A stretch of DNA of 64,000 bases. Origin: Apus apus (lineage: Eukaryota; Chordata; Aves; Apodiformes; Apodidae). The first letter of the stretch is position 1. Every line of letters starts with the position of its first letter. The translations under genes and the position numbers were made by a program. Location: positions 5,235,659-5,299,658 of the forward strand of contig NC_067283.1 of NCBI RefSeq assembly GCF_020740795.1. The letters are read 5' to 3'. Positions 1 through 35,800 of the stretch are shown here, in pieces. Below the pieces are notes generated by a model that worked only from the letters and a program-made list of their open reading frames with translations, was not told the DNA's origin and ran no database searches.

Positions 1-3000
1 TGCATCAACACCAATATTGCTGCATAAACCAGGAGAGTTTGCACAGTAAGTGAGGCTCAATATTCTTCAGTTTATTTAACTGTGCGGGCCCTATAAATTA
101 TTGTGAAATGAAATGAGAATTTTGATAGACTAAGAAGGGATGGGAGAGGTTGCGGGAAGTTCTCCCAGGGTGCACGAGACTCACTTGGTGTGAACCACAC
201 TCCAACCATGGCATGATTTCAGCACCATACTGAGGCTGAGAGCAGAATAAATACTTCTTGCCCCACATTTTATCCACTCGGATATTAAATAATGCTGGCA
301 CCCACCCCTTGGTGGTTGAGTGTGAAGAAGCAGGGGGTCTAACTGGAGGCTGAAAGGCTCATGTCCTTCCACGTGTGGAATTTTTCTGTTGTAGGGCAAA
401 TAACACAATATCTTCAGGTTTTAAAACCAGTTGGGGCTGTGAACGTGTCCTGCAGGGCGCCTGGTCTTTCTGCTGTGGTCTGGGCAGGCTGTGTTGCCAA
501 GCGGTTGAAGTAGATTGAGATTTCACCAAGTTGTTCAGGACTTGCTAATTGATACTGGGCAAATTGCCTAACCCCCTCTGGCTTTATCTATTTATAAAAT
601 GGGGATAGTTAAGGCCAGGCAAAACTTGTGTAACTGAATTTGTGTAACTTTCCACAAATCCATGCCAGCTTGTCACCGGTTCGCTGTGTTCCTGACTGCT
701 CTTAATTCATTATACTAAAATAGAGCTCTACATAAGCATCGAGCTATGATGCAGGCAGTGTCATTCCCCCACTTTCCCTTAGGAAACTAACTTTGGGAGC
801 TGAAATTGCTTTAACAAGGGGCAAGATTAAATTGCTTTAACTAGAGGAGAGCAGTGCCAATTGCAGGGCTGACTTGAGCAGCCGGTGTTATTTCACAGAT
901 ACTCTTGAGCCTCTTCTGTCTTTCAAAAAAGGGCTGAAAGTATTTTTCTTGGTGGTTGGTGGAGAGAGTTTTGGTGCTTTCACTAGAGCAGCGTGGTGTA
1001 AAGTAATGTATTCCTTATGTTGCTTTTAATATCTGTTTCCTAAAGAGATGTTCTGCTATTTGGTTGTTTAAACCGCTCGTGAACCTCTCCGAGGGCGTTT
1101 GCTTTACCTGGCCTGGGCTTTGTTATTCTTTAGTTCCTTTGTGCAGTATTAGCATATCTATTAACAAGCTGTTGGGGCTTGGTTTTATTTAGATGCGATC
1201 CATGTTTACTCACCAGAGGGATTTTGTGCATCTTTTATGTATCTTGACAAGGCTAAACTTGTGATGCAATAAAGCTGCTGCTCTGCTTGTGAGTTGATTA
1301 GCAGTGTATGGGACTGTAGAGATCTACCTTTCCAAATGAGAATTTGGAAGAACAAGTGTCTTTATACATCCAAACCCACTCTATAACCACGTAGTCTCTA
1401 AAAGGAAAGAAGTTTTTGGTTCTTGTTCTTCACTAATCTTCCTTTTAACTAGTGTCTCACCACTCGCTGTGTTCTCAGCACAATTGCTATTTACCACTGT
1501 CCTCCTTCCTGCCAGACATTATTCATCTTCAGTGCTCTAGAAGCTGTCAGATTTGCAGAAAAACACTACATACAACTGCAAATGTTTTCTGATGATGAAC
1601 AACTGAACAGAAAGGTGACCAGTGAAAAAAAAACACTTTGTGCTGTCTTCTGAAATGTGTTTTAGTTTTGCTTCAGGAGGGATAATATCTCAGCTACCCA
1701 AGTTTAGAAACAACTTTGAGAGGTGTGAAGCCAAGATTGGTTTATTCTGTTGTTCTGCTCCCATTGAAGCTGGGAACTACTTTAGGGTCTGGTCCAAACC
1801 CGCCAAACTCTGTAGAAGTCTTCAGGCTTTGGTCAGTAGGCTCTGGTCCTGGCTCTTAGTTAGTGCAGAGTTATCTTTCTGTTCTACCTACCTGAGGTTG
1901 TAGGTACTTAGACTTTTTAGGAGTAAGGTAGTGTTAGAGTATGAGATGACCAAAGAGAGATGACTTTTAATGGCTGACTTCTAGACTTGGGTAATATAAG
2001 TATGTAAGTACAAAAATGAAGTATGATACTGTAGAAATGTGTCTTCCTGAGGTGCACAGCAGCAATGGTGCCTGTTGTGGTCCTGCCACAAGGTTCTTGT
2101 GTTGATAGAATTGTTCAGACTGAGTTTATTTTTCTGCAATGCAGTGTAGTCAGAGGAGATTTTCCTTTCAGCTTTTGCCTTTCATGAGTGTCCAGAATAG
2201 TTCTCAAGTTGAACAACTTGGATACTTTAATTGAACAATTGTTGCCTAACGCCATGTTTTTTCAAACACTAGTCTTCAACTTCATTGCCACAGTAGAGTG
2301 TTTTGTAGGGTGTGTGGTTTCACACACTGAAAAAGACAAAATTGGCCTTTCTTTCTGCAGAGCCTGCCTCAGAATTGTCATTTCTATTCTGGATTGGTTT
2401 TGCTCTGGAGATTTTTGTTGTTTTTAAATAAGTTTTTGGGTTATATTGCTGAAACGGGTCCAGCAGATGAATATTTTCTACACTGCTTCAGAAAAATTGT
2501 TAACAAAATGATCCTACCACTTGCATCCAGACACCGTGTAGACTGTTCCTTGCTAGCAGACTGCTGGAAGTCTGCAATCCTTGGGCTCCTTTAGGCTATT
2601 TGACAGTCGTTGGATTCCCAGTAGTGGTGGTTACTGGTATTGCAGGCCAAATCCGAACATTCCAGTTCCTCCCTGCTTCTGGTGGTGCAGTCCTTTCCAG
2701 TTATCCCCGCAGTGAGCCAATATAAAGCACAAGCTGCCAAAGAAGAGTACAAATGTAAACACTCCTGAGCTATCTTAGCTCTGGAATTTCATGACCTTCC
2801 CCATTTCCTAGAGGGAAGTTATCCTTTGCAATAACCTAGTTCTGTTTTAGCCTTTCTGAGGGTAGAGAAAATGAGACATGGGTTCTACCAACTGCTTTTA
2901 AGTAAGAACTGAACCCTAACTTGTAGATAGGATTTTGTTTTATTGCTTCATTGTTATTTCCTGTGAGCAGGCACATGCTTATCTTAATATCTAGGACTTG

Positions 3001-5462
3001 GATAAAGTTAGTAAAATGACATTTGAGAAGATGGTTTCCAAGTACTTTCTTACAGCAGAGTAGCACAGGTGGGTTGTGCCTGTTTTAGCCCACTGGAAAT
3101 TAGGGGAAATTGATGGGGAAAACATTGAATAAATCAACCATGTAACAGAATACTATTTAATTCCATTTAAGCTTTCTGCTGACCTCAGAGGGCAGACAAG
3201 GGCACAATTTTTAGCTGGAATTGATTAAACCCACATTTATGAAATGTGGTGAATGCTGTGGGTGCTGTGTAAAGGGCTTGTGTTTTTACTGCTGGAATGC
3301 TTTTGCTCAGAATGGCATTTCCTTTACCCTCAAAATGACTACATGGAAACTTGAGGTAGGATAATATACACAAGTTCAAATACAGCACATCACAATAACT
3401 TGCTGATGGCATTTGGACAAGTTTCTGTTAGTATTATCTTATTTAAAAGAACTTCTAATTGTTCTTGTGTTTAGAACAATAGGTCTTGTGAGACTTCCCG
3501 TAATGAGGGGGAAAGTGCAAGTCATTTTACTCTGAACTTTTTAGGAAGCTCGTTCAGTTTTTTGAGAAAAGCAAAGATGCTGGGTACACACATGGAAGGT
3601 GTCAGAGCAAAATCACAACTGCAAAAAGCGGGCTTCTGGAAAAATACAAATTTCATTGCTGACAGGCATAGTGACCCATCTAGATGTGCTAAAATGTCAA
3701 GGTTAGCAGGAAGACATACACCTGGGAAGAGTGAAGAGAACAGGACAGTGCAGCTGGAAGAAGCTGAACCCTAATGACAAGCATTTGCTAGTGCTTGTTT
3801 TAGCCCTGTGATTTCTGTGGAATTTTCTTTAATCTCAACTTTAATCCATGTCCAGTACTTTAGTTAGTGCTAAGTTCCTGTCGTTGGAAGCCTCTAACCT
3901 AAGTGAGCTGGAAGCTTTCAGCATCTTATTCTTCTGGGTGATAATTTCAGTGGTGTTTCTTAAATGTTAAAAGACTGGTGAGAAGGGGCTTGTTGCACTG
4001 CTGGTGTGGTGCAGAGGGAAGCTTGGCACTGTCCTCATGTAGATGCCATTGCTTCCAAGTTGCAAAGAGGAACCTTTTGTTGCTGTTGCTTCCTCAGTTA
4101 GGATAACATCCTTAGGCTGTGAAATAACTCTGTGGCTTCTCAGAGTGAAAGTTCTCTACATTTAGTTACCGATGTTAGCTGAGTTTCAAGAGTTTTCAAC
4201 CCAGTTTGGGTCAATAATGTTCTGTTTTTATGTGAAATATCCCTTGAACTTCAGAGACCAATCCTTGAAGCCAGTCATCAATCTCAAAAATTGCATTTAA
4301 GATTTTTGATTGCTTGAACTGTGTTTAAAAAAAGAGCAGTAGATAAAATTGAGTTATGGAGAATGACCCATTGCAGGTGTCTAATTATTCAGTAGATAAG
4401 CAGTGTAGTTTAGAGCAAATTGAGAAGAAATACTTCTACAGTTTTGTGTTTACAGCTTCCCTGTCACCTGATTTATTTTGCTTGTTTTTCTTTTTTCCCA
4501 GAGGAAGGTTTGCTATCCTCTCTTGAATGACTTGGATGCCAAATCTTCTGTAATGCTCTTCTCTGAACAAACATACTTTATCCCATTGTTGTCCCTGCAC
4601 ACACCACTGCTGCTGTTCACAGATCCTGCTTTCTGTGTCATTCTTAATTGCATAAAACATCAGTGTTATCTTTGAAAGCAGTTTTTCTGAAAAGGAATTA
4701 GTTACTTTCATACAATTACCAGGGATTGTATGGGGCATCCTTGAATATCCTCCAGCTTGTGAAAGATGTTTCAAGGGGGGGTGAGGCTGTGAATACCTGT
4801 CTGCAAGGCAGTTTCTGGGCTAGTTAGCAGCACGTGCTGCTCGATTTAGTAAGGCTGCTGTATCCTCAGGAACCCATCCAAGTTCCTGTGAAAGCACTGA
4901 GCATCTCAGTGATGGAAGATTACCAGGCAAAGTCTGTTCTGGTAATAAAACATCCAGAACATGGGGCTGATACTGCAGGATGCAGTTAGGACAGTTAAAT
5001 GTTTATAAAGTCTGGTAGCTTTCTATGTACTTGACTTCATTGCTGCAAATACTATTAGGATGCTAATTGAAGTGCAATTACTGCTTGTTATGTATGCATA
5101 CAAATGTAAATAAAGCCCTGGCAGTCAGAGGCAGGTTTGTACTGTATCAGGTCTGCTGGGGGAGTGCAGCCCTGCTGTAATGTGACCAGTGGGCCGTGAT
5201 AGAAAGTGGAATTTTCCTCTCTGCCAGCCAGCCCTGAAAGCTCTGCTGTCCCTGCTAATTTGAGTGGTGGACTACAGGCTGTTCATGTACCAGCCCACTT
5301 AGCTAACTGTTGATCATTCTTCCTTTATTAGGAAGCTCCTCATGCATAACTGTGTGATCTAGTGCTTAGTAGATGGCTGGGAATATGAGGGGAAAGTGGG
5401 GACAACCCTTCAGTTTGTTTGAGATGTGTTCTTAATCAAATCTGCTTTTGTTTTCTTTTCAG
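1..5462 (+). other. OXSR1: OXSR1 intron (5' part of the window)
   Basis: No exon of the kinase was found here and no other gene was recognised. The DNA is AT-rich and unusually free of CR1 copies compared with later introns. It ends in a normal polypyrimidine tract and AG (CTTTTCAG) directly before the DFG exon. The exons for the N-lobe, the ATP-binding lysine and the HRD catalytic loop must therefore lie upstream of base 1. Short open frames in this stretch have no splice context or recognisable similarity. Confidence 0.7.
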
Positions 5463-28893
<23,431 letters not shown>

Positions 28894-29719
28894 ACAATGG
28901 TCCCAGGAGATGTTTCCCAACTGAGAACCCACATGTGCATATTCGTAATGCTTCTGTTACCCTAAAAAAAACCCAACAAACAACCACTACTGCCAAAGAA
29001 TTGAACTACAGCCCCCTTCCTAGAAGCTTTAACATTTTCCTTCATAGGATCACAAACCTTCCTGAAATTATGGATGGCGTTTACACCTTTTGTAAACAAC
29101 TCTCATGTTTTTGTATCTGTCATCTCAAACATGCAGACCCAACACATCATTGCCTGCATGTTAATTTTATTATTGCCTTACTTTAAAGAAAAAAAATACT
29201 ACTGAGTACGAAGCAGGGGGTTCCACTGCTCTGATCTTGCCTAAATGTTTGCTTACATGTGGTTTCATTTTTTTTTTTCACTTGCTATTTTTGCACAAGT
29301 TTTAATACTGAATGGATCTTTTTTTTTTTTTTGCTCTTTACCTGCTTCTCCTTCTATCTGAAACACCATGTACATGTTGTTTGGGTCACCTGGAGTGCTG
29401 AGAAATCTGCTTCTCTTCGGCTGTGTTTTTTAAAACTGCTGGTGTGAATGCTTGCACCTGAGATAGCAAGCCAAGTCTTAACCCACGGGAGGGAGAGCTG
29501 CCTTCCCTTTGTGTTTGTGTTTTTTGAGAAGTTCCTTGACTCTGAGGTGGTAGAAGTCAGCTTTCCTTTGTAAACTGCCTTAATTTTATTTTATTTTTTT
29601 TACCATTTTGGTTCTCTCCACATGAGTGCCAGGCATGGCATGAGGGCTGAACCTTTTAATTTACGTTAAGCAGTCCTTCCTCAAAAGGTCTTTCATGCTG
29701 CATCTTAGATGTAGTCTGT

Positions 29720-30480
29720 TCTTGAAGCAGACCCGTGAGGCATTGCTGCCTGGAAACTGGTCTTTGAGATGACCTGCAGGACGTTCACAGTCGGAGGGAG
29801 AGGAGCTCTGTCTCACTCTGCGTTTGGCAAAGACGCCCTTCAGACCTGAAACCCAGTCTGTTCTGCCCGGCTGTGCGAGTCCTCCCGACGTCTTTCCCAG
29901 CCCTCTGCAAACTGGTACCCGTGGAACCCTCCCTCTGGTGTTTTACAGCAATAACCAGCTGCCAGCAGAGCGGTGGGCCTGGGCAGGCGGGCGCCGGGCC
30001 GTGTCCCCCCTGCCCTGCTGGCCTGGGGCCTCTGCCTGTGGTCAGGATGTCACTGAAACCCTGTCACACACCTCTGTAGCTTTCAGTTCTGTGGGGTTGC
30101 ATTGGAGTTTCTACATGAATCATTATCAATTATACTCTGCGTTTGGTAAGAGACACTCGTCCTGCAATGTGTGAGTAATAAATGGTGTTGATTTCTTTCT
30201 TTCCCTCTTCCCCCCTCCTGTTTCACAGTTGGCCTTTGTCACTGCTATTGGCTCTGGAGTGTTTTCCACACAGAAATTGTGAGCCTGTAATTTAACACAC
30301 AGATGGAAACGTGTTTGGTTTCCATCAGCCACAAACAATGCAGAAACAGAGTGTTAGAGTGGAATGACTGGGTTCAATTAGGACTTTTTTTTTTATTTCC
30401 AAGTCTTCTGATGAACAATCTGTATTTATATATTGATCTCGATGAGCAGCTGTGGAAGCTTCCTGAATTGTGCATGTTCT
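29720..30480 (+). repeat. OXSR1 3'UTR segment duplicated inverted at 43,645-44,400 (source arm)
   Basis: From TCTTGAAGCAGACCC the sequence matches the reverse complement of 43,645-44,400. The core up to about 30,350 shows only scattered single-base differences; the last 100-130 bp are clearly more diverged but still alignable (GCAGCTGTGGAA, CCTGAATTGTG). It includes an AATAAA at 30,177. Confidence 0.92.
30177..30182 (+). terminator. OXSR1: Proximal polyadenylation signal AATAAA in the OXSR1 3'UTR
   Basis: Canonical hexamer about 1.28 kb after the stop, followed by a GT/T-rich stretch (GGTGTTGATTTCTTTCTTTC). It could give a short OXSR1 3'UTR form. It lies in the duplicated segment, so the second SLC22A13-like gene carries the same signal. 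Confidence 0.5.
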
Positions 30481-31464
30481 TTTTATACCGCCCTTGTTGC
30501 TTTTAGCCTCTAGGTGGATATTGGATATGTCCCCATGGGCTGTTTGCAGCCCCGTGGCTGATGAGTGTGAAGGGGAGGGAGAGGAGAGAGAGAGAGTTTG
30601 GGATCAAGAGTGTCCCGGGGTGCTGAGCAGATGCTCTGAAGAGCCCAGAAAGCGAGTGCCCATTACCAGGGAGTTGGTGGTGGCTGGGTTTGGCCAAGTG
30701 TGCCTTTGCATGTGGCACCTCTGGCACTTCCTCTTGTTGTCTGACGCAAAGCACTCCCTCTGGCTTCCTCCATCAAGCTTTTTGGCTTGGGAAGAGCAAG
30801 CTGCCATCCTGGTTTAAGTGTCACCCTGTGGTTGATAGGGATGTATTGGAAACCCTTTAGCATACGGAGACAAGGTAGTCTTGGTGCAGTATTATTTCGC
30901 CTCTGTCTGCGTGCCATGGGGACCTCCTTGTTCGTTTGTGTACTGGTGCTGAGAAAGGTAGGACTCAAACTGCTCAAATGGAACAATGCAGCATCTATTT
31001 ATTAAGTTATTCCCCACCTTCCCAAAGCCAGGACTTAGAGAGCTTGAACTCACACTATTCCAAGGCTCCTTAGTTCCTTAAGGGAGAAAACAAGTAAGGA
31101 AGAAATGGATGTTTTTTTGCTCTGTAGATCTCCAGATGTTTTTGGGTAGGGATCCAAAATATTTACTTGGGCTATTACAGTGCTAGACAACTGTCTTTTC
31201 AGATGTTGTTCCAGTAAGTGCCAATGCTGTTCATAATTGTTTTCCAGTGTCATTAAGAATTTGGTTTTTGTGCAAATTTCTCATCTGAACCTGGAAGCAG
31301 GTGGTAATTTTTAGTTCCTACTTTTAAGGACAATACTCTGTTAATGAAAACGGATCCTCTTCACAACTTTGGTGTATTGTAGATTATAATGAAAGATGTA
31401 AAATATTCAGGCTTTTTTCCTTTTTTGGACTTTGTATTTTACTGCATGTCTCTAATTTTTAATC

Positions 31465-31470
31465 AATAAA
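31465..31470 (+). terminator. OXSR1: Distal OXSR1 polyadenylation signal AATAAA
   Basis: AATCAATAAAGAAC followed 20-30 bases on by the GT-rich element CCGTGTGTTTGGTGTCTGTG, a textbook arrangement of hexamer and downstream element. It is the probable end of the long OXSR1 transcript. Confidence 0.8.
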
Positions 31471-31490
31471 GAACAAATTGTCCATTGCCG

Positions 31491-32747
31491 TGTGTTTGGT
31501 GTCTGTGGTTTACATGTCATTGGGTTGGATTGTGTGTCTCAGGGAAGGGTTTTGTCTGAGTGGTGTCTGCAGCCCTTGGGGCATTTCTGTTTGGGATGGA
31601 GGTGAGGAAGAGGTGGGGATGCTCTGCAGAAGCTGTGAGCAGAAAATGGAGCCAGGGTGGCACTTGAGGTTATACTCTGAGGACTTGGCTCCAGCTGAAA
31701 AGTTTGCTCTAAGCAAAACGTCTCATACTGCTCATGCCTCTGGGTCTCCCTACCCTTCCTGCATAAGGGATAGACTGAAGGGAGCTGGATTCATGTTCTC
31801 AGATGTTCATTTTAAGGCATGAAGGTGTTTGAGATGAGATTTACCAAACCTGCCTCAAGTGGTGTTGCCTTGTGTCAGGTTTCCCCCATCCCTGTACGCC
31901 TTCCCCATATTAGCCCCCACCAGCCTCCAGGGTGGCCAGAACTGATGGGAAGGGTGGTCATCGGGTGTGTGGTTGCACTGGGAAGCTGTAAAGGATGAAG
32001 GAAATAACAATCACAAATAGTTTGGGTTGGAAGGGACCTTAAGGTTCATCTAGTTTCACCCCCTCTGCATGGGCAGGGACACCTCCCAGTAAACCAGATT
32101 GCTCCAAGCCCTATCCAACCTGTTGTTGAGCACTTTCAGGGATGGGGCAGCCACAACTCCTCTGGACAACCTGTTCCAATGTCTCACCACCCTCATAATG
32201 AAGAACTTTTTCCTAATATCTAACCTAAATCTCCCCTTTTCCAGCTTAAAACCATTCCCCCTTGTCTTCTTGCTACAAGCCCTGGTAAAAAGTTCCTCCC
32301 CAGCGTTCCTGTAGGTCCCCTTGCCTGGGACTGCAGACAACTGGCCATGCTTTCTCATCTCCAGCTCTACCCAGCCATCAGCATAACTCCCTTTATTCCC
32401 CTGGACTTTTCCCAGCTCTGCACCAGGCTGAGCTGTCTCGGTCCCTGTGAACCTTGCTTTCCTAAGTGGAAAAAGCAGGTCAACAAAGGCAGGTCTCAGC
32501 AGGTCAACAAACGCAGCGCTTGCTTTGGAGAAGAGTCTTCTCCCCTGTCAGTGCCACCCAGGTGGCCCAGGTTGCGTAAAAGCAGGGTCCTTCTGCTCCA
32601 GCAGCAGAAGCCACCGTATGGTTGTGAGTGGCGCGGAGGTGATTAATGTGTTACGTGGTGTGCTTAGGAGGGGTAAAACATGAGGCCTCGTCTATCCTGA
32701 CTTTACATATTTGTGGTGGCTGCCTCTGACTGCAGAGCTTATCTTAG
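31491..32747. other. Spacer between OXSR1 and SLC22A13 copy 1
   Basis: About 1.3 kb separates the OXSR1 poly(A) region from the first transporter. It contains an antisense CR1 tail (listed separately) and otherwise unique DNA; no other gene is supported. Base composition changes from AT-rich to GC-rich across this stretch. Confidence 0.65.
32008..32350 (-). mobile_element. CR1 3'-end fragment, antisense
   Basis: ACAAATAGTTTGGGTTGGAA then GGGACCTTAAGGTTCATCTA is the antisense CR1 terminus. The - strand encodes a decayed CR1 C-terminal peptide (RLDIRKKFFIMRVVRHWNRL). It lies just upstream of the SLC22A13 copy 1 promoter. Confidence 0.88.
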
Positions 32748-32761
32748 GTTTAAACATTAAT
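32748..32761 (+). promoter_or_regulatory. 14-bp promoter motif shared by both SLC22A13-like genes (HNF1-like)
   Basis: GTTTAAACATTAAT starts 69 bp before the ATG of copy 1. The identical 14-mer lies 56 bp before the ATG of copy 2 although the surrounding DNA does not align well. It resembles the HNF1 palindrome GTTAATNATTAAC (9 of 12 defined positions in one orientation by my count). HNF1 drives many kidney and liver SLC22 genes. Binding is inferred. Confidence 0.45.
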
Positions 32762-32816
32762 TCCAGCCCTCTGCAAAGCCTGTCCCAGCACTGCCCTGTT
32801 CCAGAAGAAGCCACCA

Positions 32817-35800
32817 ATGTCAGGCGTCGGGGAAATCCTGAAAGCGGTTGGTGATTTTGGGCCATTTCAGAAGCGGCTGGTGCTGATCGCCGTGGTTCCA
32901 TGCCTCAGCGTGGCTTTCCAACAGTTTTGCCAGCTTTTTATGGTGCCAAATGTGCCTCACCACTGTGACACCAGCTGGATCCGTGCCGTGGGGCCCAACC
33001 TGACGGAGGAAGAGCAGCTGAACCTCACGCTGCCCCGGGACGCGGACGGGGCGTACGAGCGCTGCTCCAGATACTCGCCGGTGGGCTGGGACCTGGGCTC
33101 CATCCTGGCGTACGGCCTGAACGCCACGGAGAGCTGCAGAGATGGCTGGGTGTACCCCTCAGCACAGCCCCCCTCCCTGCTCACTGAGGTCTGTAACCAC
33201 CTTCTGGTGGGGTGGGGAGGTGGGAGGGGTGGGACACCCGAGCGACCGCCCGGCTCTGCAGTTCAGTGGCAGCCGTTGTGCCAAGGGGCTGGGTTGAGAT
33301 CCACCTCAGGTGTCTTTTGGGGAGCTTGGCTCCACCACCCAACCACCCCGGTGTGGTCCTGGAAGGGCTGCCTGCAAGCAGGCTGCAATATAGACACCAG
33401 CAGGGCTGCAGGCAGAGCCAGCCGAGAGATGAATCCCTCTTGGTGGGACCTTTTTGGTCTCCCTGCCCCAGCTGCCTATCTGCAGACTGCAGGTAACCTT
33501 CCAACTTGTCCCCGGGCACAGCTGTGTGCTTTGGACACCCCGGGCAGGGGGATGAGGCAGGGATCAGCTCTTGACTTCTACTCCCTCTCATGGTGGGAAA
33601 CTGCTAGGGTGAGCAGCTGTGAGGTCTGCTGCAGGGTCTTGTCATGGCCACTCTAGCTAAGGGTTGTTCCAAACAGCTCAAGTTCCTCATCACTCCTCAC
33701 TCTGTGTGGAGCTACCAGGTTTCATGAAGAGAGCTTGCGATGATTGTCACCAGGAGCTCCAGCAACAGCAGCAATGCCCCAAAGAGCAGAGCTAAAACTT
33801 CTTCCACCACTTCCCAACCTCTCTCTATCTCCTGTACGTGCTCCCCCCTATGAGGCTCCTTCTATAGATACTTTCTGGATGCTGACACTTGCAGAACATC
33901 TCTAACAGAAACCACTTGGCCCAGGAATCAGTGCAACACTCATCCTTTTTCCTCTGGAAGGCAAGTCAGTCTAGGATAAAGCAATCTGCTGGGGTTTCTG
34001 CCCCACTGTAAGCAAAATTTGCCAAGCAGGAGTCTCCGGTGGAGCTACCTGGGCTGGGGGGGATCCCTGCAGGTCTCAGTGCTTGGGAGAGGGACACCAC
34101 TGAGTGCCCCATGACTTTGTCTCACCACTAACTTGTGAGTGTTGTGCGCACCATGGAGACTTGTGCCCTTGGGGGGTGGGATGTCTGCTCCTAGGGGCTG
34201 GAGCAAAAGCTTGGGCATCCCACTCTTGAGTCCACCTTGGGCAGCCAGAAGGGCTGTCTACCCTCAGAAATCAGCTGGAGCCTGTTGAGAGTGAAAGCAT
34301 CTATGTTTTCTTCCTATAGTTTGACCTGGTGTGTGACAGGAAGGACCTGCATGACATCTCCCAGTCTGTCTACATGCTGGGTCTGTTCCTAGGATCCGTC
34401 ATCTTTGGGCCACTAAGTGACAGGTGAGGAGACACAGTCGCCCTGCCAGAGTCTGCACAAGCTGGTGGAGTGACAGGCTGCTCCCAGCCTCCCTGGGCAC
34501 TGCACCCTGCACTTTCTGTCACCACTCCTCACTAACAAGGACCCTGACCAAAGTCCTCGGGTGCCATGAGGACATGACCACATGGGGTTGGAACGGAGAA
34601 GGGCAGAGCATATGTGCAGGGTCCTTCACATGTCAACCCAGAGCCTAGTCTGAGCCTCATCACCCTCCAGAAGGGGCAATGCAATCAGTGTGTGACCTGC
34701 AGGACTCCACCACATCTCCACAGAGTCTCACCGGGCACCAACTGTCTCTTCCCTCTTCCTTCTTCCTTCTCAGGATCGGCCGCCGGCCAGTCATTCTGAT
34801 CTCCATCTTCCTCCAGGGCTTGTTTGGTGTGGGAACTGCCTTTGTGCCCCACTTCTATGTGTACATGGCCTTCAGATGTGTCGTGGGGGCTTCTGTGACA
34901 GGGATCACCATGACGTTACTGTCCTTAGGTGAGTAGGATGCCCTGAGGCAGGCAGATGTGACCTCTCAAGATACAACTGGAAAGGTCTGTAAAGAAATAA
35001 AAATTATCATGTACAACTTGAAAAACACCCCGGTGGGGACAGGTCTTGCTCTGCCACAGCCCTTTGGCACTTTGGCATCTCTCCAACCTGGGTGAGAGCC
35101 ACAGGAATCATCTCTCCCACGCCAGTGCTCAGAGGAGGGCAATGGGACAGTCTGCCAGCTCCAGGAGGTCAGTGCAGGGAGAGAGCCCCATGGATCTGGG
35201 ACATGATCTGGGCCCAGCTCTGCCCAGTGAGGGGCTCTGTGGATGCTGGCAGAAGAGAGGTTGTGTACCTGAGCTTCATGTCCTCTTGAGAGGACCAGGA
35301 CAGCCTGAAGATAAGGAGAGGTGATGCATCTAATGAAATGATGGTGACTTACATGTGTGACTGATGCCAGAGCTCTGACTGCTGGCCTCCTAACCTCCTG
35401 GAGAGCCCTTCTCCAGGGGAAACACCCTGTAAGTATCAGGGGAAATGGTTTGCATGGGTGACTCTGAACCTTCATTCCTCTCCTCAGCTGCAGAGTGGAT
35501 TGGTGTCTCCCAGAGGCCAAAGGCAGTGCTCATTTCTCACTGCTGCTTTGCCCTTGGAGAGATGATCTTGGCTGGATTGAGTTATGGGATCCGCCACTGG
35601 AGGCTGCTGCAGATTGCAGGGTCTGCTCCTATATTTGCCTTTTTCTTCTACATGCGGTAAGTTGGACGTGGACAGAGCTTCTTGCTCTGTCATGACTTGA
35701 CAGCAGTGGGTGTGAGGGGTGGCCATGAGCAGGGACCAGCTCAGGAGCAGGCTGGGTCTTCCCCATTGAAGTGCAGATGCTGGAGGGGCTTCTGCAGAGC

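Larger units (their letters stand above)
28894..31490 (+). other. OXSR1: OXSR1 3' untranslated region
   Basis: Runs about 2.6 kb from the stop codon to the AATAAA at 31,465. It contains T-runs and a GC-rich patch near 29,870-30,020. The part from 29,720 to about 30,480 exists a second time, inverted, behind the second SLC22A13-like gene. Open frames within it have no coding support. Confidence 0.8.

Noticed and set aside
29824-30174. 116-codon + frame, kept almost unchanged in the inverted copy at 43,946-44,296
   Set aside because: It lies in the OXSR1 3'UTR; the two frames agree because the whole DNA segment is nearly identical. No domain, no codon-type substitution pattern and no Kozak support were seen.
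32817-33656. 279-codon frame from the SLC22A13 copy 1 start
   Set aside because: Only the first 372 nt are exon 1; the remainder is intron 1 read-through beyond the GTCTGT donor, and exon 2 continues the transporter.
34966-35520. 184-codon minus frame
   Set aside because: Antisense to intron 3 and exon 4 of copy 1; no similarity to a known protein seen.
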